From: Austropuccinia psidii
Taxonomy: Eukaryota; Basidiomycota; Pucciniomycetes; Pucciniales; Sphaerophragmiaceae
Direction: 5' to 3'
Length of the DNA: 64,000 nt
Assembly: GCA_023105745.1 (NCBI GenBank)
Contig: JALGQZ010000007.1
Coordinates: forward strand, 2,339,592 to 2,403,591
Part shown: piece by piece, positions 30,301 through 38,894 of the stretch
Layout: the number at the start of each line of letters is the position of its first letter
Position numbering within the stretch: the first letter of the stretch is position 1
Made by a program: the position numbers and the translations under genes
Notes under the pieces: generated by a model
Told to the model about the DNA's origin: nothing
The model's input: only the letters and a program-made list of their open reading frames with translations
The model's database searches: none

Positions 30301-31055
30301 TCAATTTCTTCTGGCTCTTCCTCCTCATCCCACTGCTCCTCCAGGGATGCATGAAAAGATAAGGGAGGAAGGTCCATATCCCCTTGGAAGAGATGAAGTG
30401 AAGATATGGCAACATCTTCTCCAACATCCTTTATCTCTTTGAAGACTTCATCTCTTGATGGAAGTAATGACTGAGAGGGAATTATGGAAGGGATATGGAC
30501 AGAAGAAGGGATGGAAGGTGTCTTAAGTTCACCAGCCAGAGCAACACTGTTGACGGCAGTGGTTAAGTCATTACTAGTAGAAGGAATAATACCACTAGAA
30601 TCCTTATGATTAGAATCATAGGTGATCAATCCATTTTTCCAATCAATAATGGGATTGAAATGGTAAAGGAAATCATAGCCCAATATCAGGTCTTCTCCTT
30701 TGGGTGAATCTATGATAAAGAAATCCCATTCAAAGCTTGGGAAGGAAGGAAAGTCAACTACCCACTTGGTATAATGGGTGATGAACAAGGCAGGGGATTC
30801 ATTAGAATCCAAGATGAAAAGAGGAATCTTTTCAGGGAGCTCTGACAGAGTCAATGAGTACTTGAGAACAAAATTCTTTGCAATAAAAGAGTTTGTAGCA
30901 CCAGAATCAATGAGAATACTATAAAAAATATCAGAGACAGAAGAAAAAATAAGAAATTTTAAAGATTTCTTGACACTAGTATTCAGAGTGCACAATTGTG
31001 CTCTTGAAGGAAATAAGTGAGAACCATTGAACACATCATGATTCCCACTCAGGCT
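27333..31055 (-). CDS. pol: E4 Pol: protease, RT, RNase H, integrase, chromodomain
   Basis: One open frame, entered by a -1 shift at 31055; the first in-frame GTG is at 31034. Counting from that codon: protease ILIDSGATNSF (D43); RT about 310-500 with LCVDYRKLN and YLDD 439-442; RNase H about 584-705 ([20 protein letters not shown]); H2C2 finger H810, H817, C847, C850; integrase core D880, D940, E976; GPF-type module (SERWLGPFEVLKKI); chromodomain from about 1160 to the end (WYLVEWKGFSEDP). No inactivating change was seen. It should copy the RNA and integrate the DNA, with the chromodomain guiding it to modified chromatin. Confidence 0.93.
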   Translation of the reverse strand, partial: SLSGNHDVFNGSHLFPSRAQLCTLNTSVKKSLKFLIFSSVSDIFYSILIDSGATNSFIAKNFVLKYSLTLSELPEKIPLFILDSNESPALFITHYTKWVVDFPSFPSFEWDFFIIDSPKGEDLILGYDFLYHFNPIIDWKNGLITYDSNHKDSSGIIPSTSNDLTTAVNSVALAGELKTPSIPSSVHIPSIIPSQSLLPSRDEVFKEIKDVGEDVAISSLHLFQGDMDLPPLSFHASLEEQWDEEEEPEEIETVLKVVPPAYHQYLDVFSKVKAEKLPPHRACDHHIELEGLLPPIGVIYSLSNQESETLRAYISENVEKGFIRPSSSSTGAPVLFVKKKDGGLRLCVDYRKLNAVTRKNRYPVPPMNQLLTVFNGSTIFSKIDLRGAYNLLRIKEGDEHLTAFRTKYGSYEYLVMPFGLTNAPASFQNLVNDIFADFLDVFVVVYLDDIMVFSSSEEEHVKHVASVLQRLRDNNLFAKASKCVFHASSVEYLGYVVSSDGLKMDSSKVQQILNWPHPKNIKALQSFLGFANFYRRFIKNYSKKITSLTSLLKKDSPFIFNEEALSQFQALKEAFTSAPILSHFNPSLPTIVETDASDYALGAVLSQVNDSGKHPIAFDSCKLLPAELNYEIHDKELLGIVWALKRWRAFLLSLSNSFEVLTDHSSLQYFMSSKVLTRRQARWAEFLSEFHFTITYRPGRLATLPDALSRRDDVYPERGVDFIIKNPQNLHQVLKQDGIQESRFFSIKVEIFSDLVDKIQKEVWQDKDYKEILKQLARGESVPDYSLEPQAKLLLFKDRVVIPSNEELQLNILQKRHDSPLAGHPGQEKTLKLIKRDFYWAGMNQFIKDYVSSCQQCSRNKNIHHKKFGLLKPLSIPSGPWNSLSMDFITQLPLSNNFDSILVVVDRFSKMAIFIPTYGTITALDLAQIFISHVFSKHGLPVSIVSDRGSLFVSSFWTQLCQQLKISRDLSTAFHPETDGQTERVNQILEQYLRMYVSYHQDDWYTWLPLAEFAYNNAEHSSTKQSPFFTIYGRNPSFDSIHISQDSPAGKLSTKLQSVQQVVKEELESAIRRFKKYADRNRAIPPDFQPGDKVWLASKNIKTTRPTKKLSERWLGPFEVLKKIGSHAYHLKLPQQWKTVHPVFHVSLLEPVKHSTIPNRHQLPPPPVLVEEQEEWEVAQVLDSKLKRGKLWYLVEWKGFSEDPERTTWEPASNLTNSPDLVKDFHSLYPDKPGPNTSRV

Positions 31056-32410
31056 TTTCCCTGCTTGCTAGGGAAGCCTCTTGATGATGACCCAGGCTTG
31101 TTCTGAGGTCTCTTGAAGCATTTTTCAATTGGGTGCTTTCCACCACAATAAGTACACAACCCCTCTTTAATCCTCCTCTCCTTTTCAGAACCGATTAGTT
31201 TATTGTCCTTATTGAGGAGAGCAGCATGGGGCTTGTCCTTTGAAGATTGGAATTGCTTGCCCTTCTTGTTCTTCTTCTAGTGAGGCCTCTTTGAAGATGA
31301 GTTTTGAGGAGGCCTAGACTGATTGGATCCAATGACTGGAGGCTTCTTCTCTTGATTGCCACCCTTTTCCTTTTGCCTCTCATGATATCTTGTGTCTAAT
31401 TCTAGAGTGACATCCATAAGTTCTTGAAGAGTATCAAAAGTTCCAGGGTGAGAAGCCAACTGATCCAATAATCTTGATGCCAATCCTCTTCTGTAAACAT
31501 GGATATAAGCTCTTTCCCCCCAATCTCCAATTCTTGACATTAAGCTTCTGAAATCTGCTATGTACAAGGAAACATGACCACTTTCCTTCATCCTCAAATT
31601 GTCCAACTCTTGTTCAGCTTTCCTGACTTCATTGGGGTCACCAAACAGAGTGAATAACTGAGATTCAAACAATGGCCAATTATTGAGGAGGTAGGAAGGG
31701 TCTTCATTGGAAATATTTGAGAGGTAAGGTTCAATCCATTTGCCAGCTCTACCAGTAAGAAAAGAAGTTGAGTACAAAACCTTCTTCCTGTCAGAGAAGA
31801 AGTTTGCTGGATCATTATGGAAAATTAGTTGACAGGATTGGATAAATCCTCTCAACTTATGAGCTTGAGTACCATCAAAAGAATCAGGTGCCTTCATGGA
31901 TGGAGTCTTGAAAGCAGGGGCTTTGGAATTGTCCCTGGGGGCAACTGCTTGAGTGAGTTGTCCCATGAATTGAGTCATCTGCTCCATCATCTTGAGGAGA
32001 CTTGGATCAGTTTGAGAGACAAGAGGTTGACTAGAAAGGGCTAGATTAGAACCCTGAGGCACCTCTGGAGCATTTGCCAAGGCATCTGCCACTTCAGTTT
32101 CCCCAGAATCATCCTCTTCCACAGACTCTTCCCCCTCTTCATCTTCAACTTCCCCTAATCTTGCTCTTGCACCTTCAGACATGCCAGGGTAGCCACCCAA
32201 AAGTCCAGAAAAGGATCTTGATCTTCTAGATTTCATTCCACCTCTTCTTGAGGGTGCTGCTCCTTCCATTGGTGGTCCTCTGTCCAAGTTTGCACTCAGT
32301 TGATGAACTGATGGTGTGCGGTCAAGAGGAGCCCTTGCTGTAGGAGTGAGAACAGCTGGAATTTTCTGGGATCTAGTATTCTTGGCTGGGGGGCTATGCT
32401 GAACTGGCAT
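31049..32410 (-). CDS. gag: E4 gag with one in-frame TAG
   Basis: ATG at 32408-32410 (MPVQHSPPAKNTRSQ), stop TGA at 31049-31051. It has an acidic linker (DEEGEESVEEDD), capsid domain (AFKTPSMKAPDSFDG, WPLFESQLFTLFGDPNEVRK, YRRGLASRLLDQLASHP) and knuckle CTYCGGKHPIEKC. A TAG at 31277-31279 sits between the capsid domain and the basic region (KRPH*KKNKKGK) and would remove the knuckle. It is one base from AAG. The frame before and after is otherwise open, so it is a fresh nonsense mutation or, less likely, a readthrough codon. Confidence 0.88.
31055..31061 (-). promoter_or_regulatory. Candidate -1 ribosomal frameshift site G GGA AAA in E4
   Basis: The minus strand reads CAG GGA AAA GCC TGA at the end of gag. 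GGGAAAA is in slippery phase, and the -1 frame continues AGC CTG AGT GGG AAT CAT into pol with no stop. Position relative to the stop is the same as in E2. Confidence 0.6.
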
Positions 32411-33153
32411 TATGAAAAGAATTAAAAATAACTTGATGGTATTAAGAAGAATAATCAGATTTGGCCAAATCAATCACAATAAAATCTTGATGAATCTTGA
32501 GGAATCAATTCAAATCTTGAGGAATCAAATTCAATCAACAGTCAAATAAATTCAATCAATCAACAATCAATTCAATCAAATATCAATAATCTTGAGGAAA
32601 TCAATAATCAATCAATATTCAATCAATAATCAATCAATAAGTGTCTTCACTATGCAATCAAGTCTTGAGGAATCAATCAATCAGTTCAAAATCTTCAGGA
32701 ATCAATTCAATATCTTGATGAGTCAAATCAAATCAATAATCAAAATCAATTCTTGAGGATCAATCAATAAATCAAATAAATTCTTGAGGGTTCAAAAGTC
32801 AATCAACAATCCAAATGAAATCCTGAATCAATAATCCAATCAACCAATGAATCCCAATGAATAATCCAATCAAATAACCAATCAATTACTCCTGAATAAG
32901 ACCTGAATAAAAACACAGAGAAAATTTGATTTGATAAAAATAAAATGAAGTGATGAAATGGTCAGCAATGATTAAGAAAGGAAAAGAATCAATTTTCATA
33001 AGAATGAAAAGAATGAGATGAAAATTGATAAGAGAGGAAATTCATAAAAAATCATAAAAATCATAAAATCATGAAAAAGTCATAATTGATGAATGAGAGG
33101 AAATGAATATAAATGAATGAAAAGAAGAATCAAATATGAGTTAATTAATTTAA
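32411..33153 (-). other. E4 leader with TTGATT-type repeats
   Basis: This is the untranslated region between the 5' LTR and gag. On the sense strand it starts TTAAATTAATTAACTCATA, has no TGG primer-site start, and is a long degenerate TTGATT/CTCAAGA repeat like the E2 leader. No gene seen. Confidence 0.75.
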
Positions 33154-33918
33154 TGTCACAGGGGCTCTTCGAAGTGAAGAGGGCCTGGCACTCAGTAAAC
33201 TGGGACTCACTTATGGAGGGCTCAAGGATAGGATAAAATGAGATACACTTAAGAGTGTTAAAGATGAATTACTAAAATAATGAATATAAGAAAAGCAGCA
33301 ACAAAGAAATAAGAATAAGAAATAGAAGAGCCAACCACAAACAAGTCCAAGTCCACTGTTTCAACCTGTCAGAATGGAAAGAGAAGGGTTAATAAGGATA
33401 TGGCCACCCAACTCATACTGTACAGGCGAAGAAAGAAAAAGGCAAAGACTAACTTAAGATTAAATAAATATAATACCCAAAATATAAGGATAAGAATATT
33501 CAGATAATAATAAATCAACTAAATTAATTAACTGGGGAAAAGTCCCCAGGGGGGAGAAAGAGGGGCTGGTATATGTGAGAATCACCAGCCCTGATCCAGA
33601 GGAAGAATTTTCATGAGAATATTTGATGATTGAATTGAGTCTGGCCAATACAGGTCCTGTACGGCTGTACAGAACCTGTACAAGGGGTGTGGTGTATTGG
33701 AGTGATCATACAGTTTCATACTGGTGTATTGAGACTGTATTGGGTGAATCCAGCCTGTACAGGTATTGACAGGCTGTATTGAGGTACCAAGCTGTATGCA
33801 TGTTCAGAATGAAGGTTGCTGAACTTGAATGCTGATACAAATACTGGATCTGCTGATTTGGGGTGTTTTGAGTGGGTGTATGACTGAATACCCTTACCCC
33901 TGATGAGTGGTTGTTACA
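33154..33918 (-). repeat. 5' LTR of E4 (765 bp)
   Basis: The direct copy of 24536-25300 with one visible mismatch. Followed by atgcc (33919-33923), the target duplication. Confidence 0.95.
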
Positions 33919-35300
33919 ATGCCATTACTTTGGTTGGTGTAACCAGGAATGTTTGTGCATCTTGTGTGTGTCTGCACAAGTTTTTATTGGTAGTGTCCTG
34001 TGGCATGCCTGCTTCCAACTGTATGTCCTGAATTTCTAGTGGGGTTTCCTCTTGGTATTCTACTAGAAATTCTTCCTTTGGGTCTTGTTCATCATCAGAT
34101 AGGTCTCTGATGGCATCACCCATAGAGTCTGATTCAGAATCCTCTGTTGGGGATTCCTCCTCTGGTACTTCCTCAATGGCATAGACTTTTTTCTTTGCCT
34201 TTGGACAGTTGTTGGCATAGTGGTCTGTTGAACCACAATTGTGACAAGAATTCCTCTTCTTTGCCACTTCTGCCACTCTTTCTTTGGGTTTTTCTTTAAA
34301 CTCTACCCTGAAAGGTTGTTTCTCTTTGAAACCACTGCTCTTATATGGGGTAAATTTCCCTATATTAGTCCTTTTCCTTATGTCTTGTAAGGTGTTGAAA
34401 ATGTCATCTAGAGTGCAATTTTGGTTGCATATGCATTTGACTGCATGCTCTAGTTCTCCTGGAAGTTGTGTCAGAAGTTTATGATTCCTCATTTGGATGT
34501 TCATCTGAGAATCAATGGCTTTAATTCTTTTAGACTGTCTAAGACACCACTCATATGGATCTTTGTCGACAGAGTATTTGTAATTGTCAAATGACATGGT
34601 CTTTTGTCATATCCAAATTCCATTACTGTACTTTTGGATGATTTGACTCTTCCACCATCACCAGTTCCTTCTGCCATTAATTTCTTTCATTTCTGTGTAC
34701 CATATACTAGCATGACCTTTAAATGTAGTATTTAATCTAGCAGTAATCAAGTAGTATGGTATGCTTGGTACACCAATGAAGAGTCCATCAATATAAACTA
34801 TGAGTTCCATATGATCATATTCTCCTGTTCCAGAGGTTTGGGCCAGCTTGAGGCCCCAGGAAGCTGTTTCAAGGCTTTCTTCTCTGAATAAGACATTCCA
34901 TCTCCATCCTGGTATTGTGATGGAGATCTTGCCTTATTCATCAACATGGCATCTGGCTTGATGTCATCTGGTTGATATGGATTTTCCATAACTTGGCCTT
35001 GTGGTTGGGGCTTCAAGTTATGGTAGACATTAAAAAATTTGTTTATGTCTTGGTCCAGACAATCCCAGTCCCTTTTGCTGTGGTGTTGTTCCTCAAAGAC
35101 TAGATTCAGTCTTTTGTTAGTTTCATCAAAGGCGTTTCTCAATTGAGCATGTCCTTCTTGAAGATTTTTAACTATTTCTTCCATGGAGGTTTGTAATTTT
35201 TTCATCCTCTCATGGCTGGCTTCAAGTTCTGCAAACTGCTTTGCAGATTGCTCAGCATATTGGGACATTTTTGACCACAGTGTATCACTGTTGATGTTAC
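33919..35300 (-). pseudogene. E1 gag (coiled coil, capsid region, zinc knuckle)
   Basis: The minus-strand frame begins inside gag (SNINSDTLWSKMSQYAEQ), because E5 cut off the N-terminus. A long coiled coil follows (ELEASHERMKKLQTSMEEI), then RSPSQYQDGDGMSYSEKKAL. An indel near 34845 shifts to GTGEYDHMELI. From 34597 the frame reads MSFDNYKYSVDKDPYEWCLR to the CCHC knuckle CHNCGSTDHYANNC, an acidic tail and TFLVTPTKVMA at the E4 site. It is the same family as the E5 Gag. Confidence 0.85.
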
Positions 35301-36748
35301 TGTCAGCCTGTGACTCAAAACCCGAGCACAAGCATGACAGCCAAAATAACATAAACCAATGGTATAGCCAAGATATCACCAAAACATGGAGCTGAGCCAC
35401 ATAAGCTCAAAAGGTATCAAAATAAAGAGGAAACTCACCTCTTTCTGAAAATTTAAGTCCCATCACCATAGGACAAGAAATAACAAAGTTATTCCTGCTC
35501 AAAGTTATTGCTGAGCATAAACCTTAATTTTCACCTCTAATCTAAAATTTAGAAGGAGAGGCTTAACCCCATCAAATGGGTACTCAAAATAAAGCTCTAA
35601 GCCAGGGCTATCCAATGGTACCAGCCAAACTGAGATAGCACCAATATTACTGGAGTTTTGGTCAATTTGAGGCCAAATAAGGGTGAACAAAACATTCACC
35701 TCTCATCTAACTTCTACAGTTTTAGTGTGGGATACCTGAAGTGGGGTATTTTTGGAAAAAGCACAATCAGGGCTATCTGATGATGCCATTCATTTCTCCA
35801 TAACTCAACTAGAACAAAATTTATGGGGCAAACAAGCTCAATACAGCTTTTTGCCAAAACACGCAAATGTACAAAAATCTTGTACATGGGATAACTTTGC
35901 CATATTTAATGATACCCATATCAAATGAGGTACCATTGTGTAGATCACATCCAGGGCTACACACTGAACCAACGTTGAACCAATTTTGAGGTTGATATCT
36001 CAAGAATTGACAAAGGTATAGCTGATTTAAGGTCAAAATCCCACCTGCTGTCATATACAGCCTTACCATGGGATAATATCCCATAACCATGAATATGAGG
36101 TGTCAAATAGACAAAGAAGCATGTTTTTACTTCAATACCTCATATGTCAGTCAATACTGGGGTCCCATACAGTTTCTGTACAGCATTCTACGCGTCATAC
36201 ACGTCAGAATCAGGCTGTGAGGTCCCCAGATGAAAATTTTCACCCTGTATTTGTAAAAACTGCCCAGATGTGGTTTCAAAACCACATCTGAGCCCAATAC
36301 AGGTTATACAGGCTGTTTGCAAACCACAAGCCAGTACCAGAAAGTGAAAAATCTTCACTTCCTCTATGTGGAAAGGTCTTGCACCCTTTCCACCCCATTT
36401 CAGGATAAAAAGGAGGCTTTTTCACAGCCAGAATTGTCTCCCCATCCTGCTCTTGAATACCCTACGTAGTAAACTGTCCAAAACAGTTTTACTCTTGGGT
36501 AATAAACAGGTATAACTATATATTTAATCATTGTAACTCTTATTATAGTAACCCAACTGGTAAGATTGCACCCTGGGTTCTCAGTAGCGCTCACCACCAC
36601 TATAATCCAATAGTAGAACCCCTTAATTATCTTAAAAATCATCTTAAAAATCCAAAACCCTTATTTTAAATCAATTTTCTACGTGTCACAGTCATAATTG
36701 TAGTTGTAAATACTCTTATTACCACTTCAATATAGACTCAGCCTGACA
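35301..36748 (+). repeat. 5' LTR of E5 (1448 bp)
   Basis: Ends TGTCAGCCTG and CAGCCTGACA (TGTCAG...CTGACA). It is followed by a primer site and an E5 leader on the plus strand. It interrupts E1 gag after gttac (35296-35300). The matching right-hand duplication is not in the window because the E5 3' end is missing. A partial reverse copy of this LTR type lies at 48966-49719. Confidence 0.82.
36404..36410 (+). promoter_or_regulatory. TATA-like element of E5 LTR
   Basis: AGGATAAAAAGGAGG at two thirds of the LTR is the best TATA-like word on the plus strand. An AATAAACA word follows about 100 bp later and could serve the 3' LTR as a poly(A) signal. Confidence 0.35.
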
Positions 36749-36767
36749 TTTTGGGGGCCTGGCCGTG
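36749..36767 (+). promoter_or_regulatory. E5 primer-binding site
   Basis: TTTTGGGGGCCTGGCCGTG directly follows the LTR end. E6 (TTTGGGGGACCAGCCGTG) and E7 (TTCGGGGGCCTGGCCATG) have closely similar sequences in the same place, so these families probably share a primer tRNA. The tRNA is not identified. Confidence 0.7.
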
Positions 36768-36797
36768 TTTTTTACTTATTTTTTGGACCTTACAAGT

Positions 36798-37343
36798 AAG
36801 TTTTTTCTCTTCTTTATCATTTATTGACACCTGTTTTACTTTTTTTAGGCGTCATTTTCTCTTTAAAAATATATTTTATATATATTCTTTCTTTAATTTT
36901 TGAAATACTCACATATTATAGAGTATCTGTCACATGGCTTATAACCACAAGACTAGTATTTTTGGCGTGTTTTGTATGTAAAAACACTTTAAGCCACTAA
37001 TACATCCTTAATTCTTAAGTGAATTAAGACAACTCATACTGATAAACCAACAGTTGAGGCGTGTTTAGGCACATTGTTAACTCAATTACCCTGTAATACA
37101 CCATTCTTTTGACAGATTATACTTGCTAATTACAAGTATTCTGTGGGATATTGGCATACAAACAGTATACCATATATCAGTAAGCTGTATTTTTGATGTG
37201 GAATTGTTAATTCAACTACATTGTCATCATACAAGGGCATCTGTAGTAACATACAAGCCCAGAGGCCATTCTTAGACGTGCAAAACCAGCCTTTCAAGAA
37301 GTCTTAACTGACATAAGCCCTCTTTTTTCCTGCTTTGATTCAG
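36798..37343 (+). other. E5 predicted intron 1 (546 nt); splicing assembles an AUG
   Basis: Donor ACAA|GTAAGT at 36797/36798 and acceptor TTTGATTCAG|TGGAAG at 37343/37344, with a CTGAC branch-like word near 37308. Joining gives A|TG GAA GAA AAC, that is Met-Glu-Glu-Asn. Without splicing the same position reads GTG. AT-rich, no other gene seen in it. Confidence 0.65.
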
Positions 37344-38412
37344 TGGAAGAAAACTTCATACCACTTGAGACCCAGTCACAGGCCAACATACCAGTGACAC
37401 CCTCAGAACCAGAGGGCAGCAAGGGAAAAGGAAAAAGACTTAGTGAAGGCCTCATTACAGCCAAAAAGTGGACACCAATAGCCACTCAGAGGAGTAGAAA
37501 ACCACGAAACTCTGCTTCTATACAAGGTAAACCAACCTTAACCACTTTTACAGGAAAGATTACAATTTTTAACCCAGTTGTAACTTCCAAAGGCAAACTG
37601 CCCAAGTCAGCAGACAATAAATTTGTACAAGGCACAGTCAAAGGTAAATACCCTAAGAGCATAAAGTTTTTGATTGCTTGCAAAGACTGATATGTCCCCT
37701 GCATACCTCAGAGATCTTGGCTTCCAAAGGAACCAGCCAGAGGACAGAGAAGGATTGTCCAGAACCAGAAGACCAGGAAGAGGACACCTTGGACACAGTG
37801 GTGGATGGCAAAACAATGAGGGAGATAATATCAACCTTGCCATTCACACTCCAATTCAACAGAAACCTCAAACCAGAGGACTGGAAGGATATGGATCAAG
37901 TTCTTCAGATCCACCAACTCCTCAAAGACTTATTTCAATGGAGCATGGACAACAAGAGGTTCAACCTAGAAACTCACTGGGCAGAACTTGGATCAAGTTG
38001 CCAGAAGATCTGTCTCAGAGAGATAGACTTCAAAGACCTTATGGAAATCACCAAAGGTTGGAATCCTACCAGGCAGCACAGACTCCTGGAGGCAAGGGCA
38101 CAGAGGATAAGGGAGAATCAAGCCACTATCCAAGCTATAGAAGAACAGTTAATCCAGACAGGGCCTACTCATATTCCTTCAGGTTCACAAGGAGCAGGCC
38201 AAATCAGCTCTCCAGTGGCTTCACACCATTCAGAAACCAGCAGATCAGTGGCCAAGAGTCACCATTCTTCACAATTCCAGGAATTTTCCAGGAGAAGACA
38301 AGGGAACAAGGGCAAGAACAAAACTTCCTTCAACCAGAGGAGGAAAGAGTCAGACCGCATGATCCAGAAGCTGTTATATTTGGTAAAAGAAGTACACAAG
38401 AACCAGAAGTAG
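37344..38412 (+). CDS. E5 spliced overprinted protein (about 333 aa, +1 frame over gag)
   Basis: Predicted joins: 36797 + 37344-37643 + 37712-38412 (1002 nt including stop). Exon 2 encodes a basic Ser/Thr/Lys-rich segment (MEENFIPLETQSQANIPVTP ... NKFVQGTVK). It then fuses via E-I-L to the frame over gag. That part looks globular: LPFTLQFNRNLKPEDWKDMD, LLKDLFQWSMDNKRFNLETH, WAELGSSCQKI, MEITKGWNPTRQ, then a basic Ser/Gln-rich tail ending VKEVHKNQK. E6 has the equivalent protein. No known domain recognised. A shadow frame would not be expected to share LW/GWNP with another family. Confidence 0.72.
37644..37711 (+). other. E5 predicted intron 2 (68 nt) containing the gag AUG
   Basis: Donor AAAG|GTAAAT, branch-like CTGAT with A at 37690, acceptor ACCTCAG|AG 21 nt later. 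The gag ATG (37692-37694) lies inside, so splicing removes the Gag start and joins exon 2 to the +1 frame. Confidence 0.7.
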
Positions 38413-38894
38413 TTGTAAACCACTCTAGAATCAGTAGTCCTAGTAATAGAAACAATACCCCCACTCAGACTGAAAATACCATTGTCACATCTGAGAGTAA
38501 CATCAACAGTGATACACTGTGGTTACAAATGTCCCAATATGCTGAACAATCTTCAAAGAAGTTTGCAGAAATTAAAGCTAGCCAAGAGAGGATGAGACAA
38601 ACTCAAGCCTCCTTGAAACAAATAGTTAAGAATCTTCAAGAAGGAGATGCTCAACTGAGCAAAGCCTCTGAAGAAACCAACAAAAGACTGATGATAGTCT
38701 TTGAAGAACAACACCACAGCACAAGGGAAAGGGAGTGTCTGGTCCAAGACTTTAACAAATTGTTTAATGCCTATCATAGCTTGAAGCCCCAACCACAAGG
38801 CCAAGCTATGGAGAATCCATATCAACCAGATGACATCAAACCAGATGCCATGTTGTTGAATAAGGAAAGATCTCCATCACAATACCAGGATGGA
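37692..38894 (+). CDS. gag: E5 gag, truncated by E6
   Basis: ATG at 37692 opens MSPAYLRDLGFQRNQPEDRE, a Gly/Ser/Arg/Gln-rich region that overlaps the +1 protein up to 38412. After that it becomes a coiled coil close to E1 Gag: SNINSDTLWLQMSQYAEQ, ASQERMRQTQASLKQIVKN, TNKRLMIVFEEQHHSTRE, KPDAMLLNKERSPSQYQDG. The E6 LTR begins at 38895. Capsid, knuckle and pol of E5 are not in the window. Confidence 0.82.

Larger units (their letters stand above)
24536..33918 (-). mobile_element. E4: complete chromoviral LTR retrotransposon, recent insertion in E1
   Basis: It is 9383 bp with two 765-bp LTRs, a perfect 5-bp duplication, a purine tract next to the 3' LTR, gag, and a single uninterrupted pol of more than 1200 codons. 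I saw one mismatch between the LTRs (A at 24820, C at 33427), so it is young. The only coding lesion noticed is a TAG in gag. It is the best reference copy for E2. Confidence 0.95.

Noticed and set aside
37294..37871. Minus-strand frames opposite the E5 leader
   Set aside because: Antisense to the predicted exon 2 and introns; no motif.
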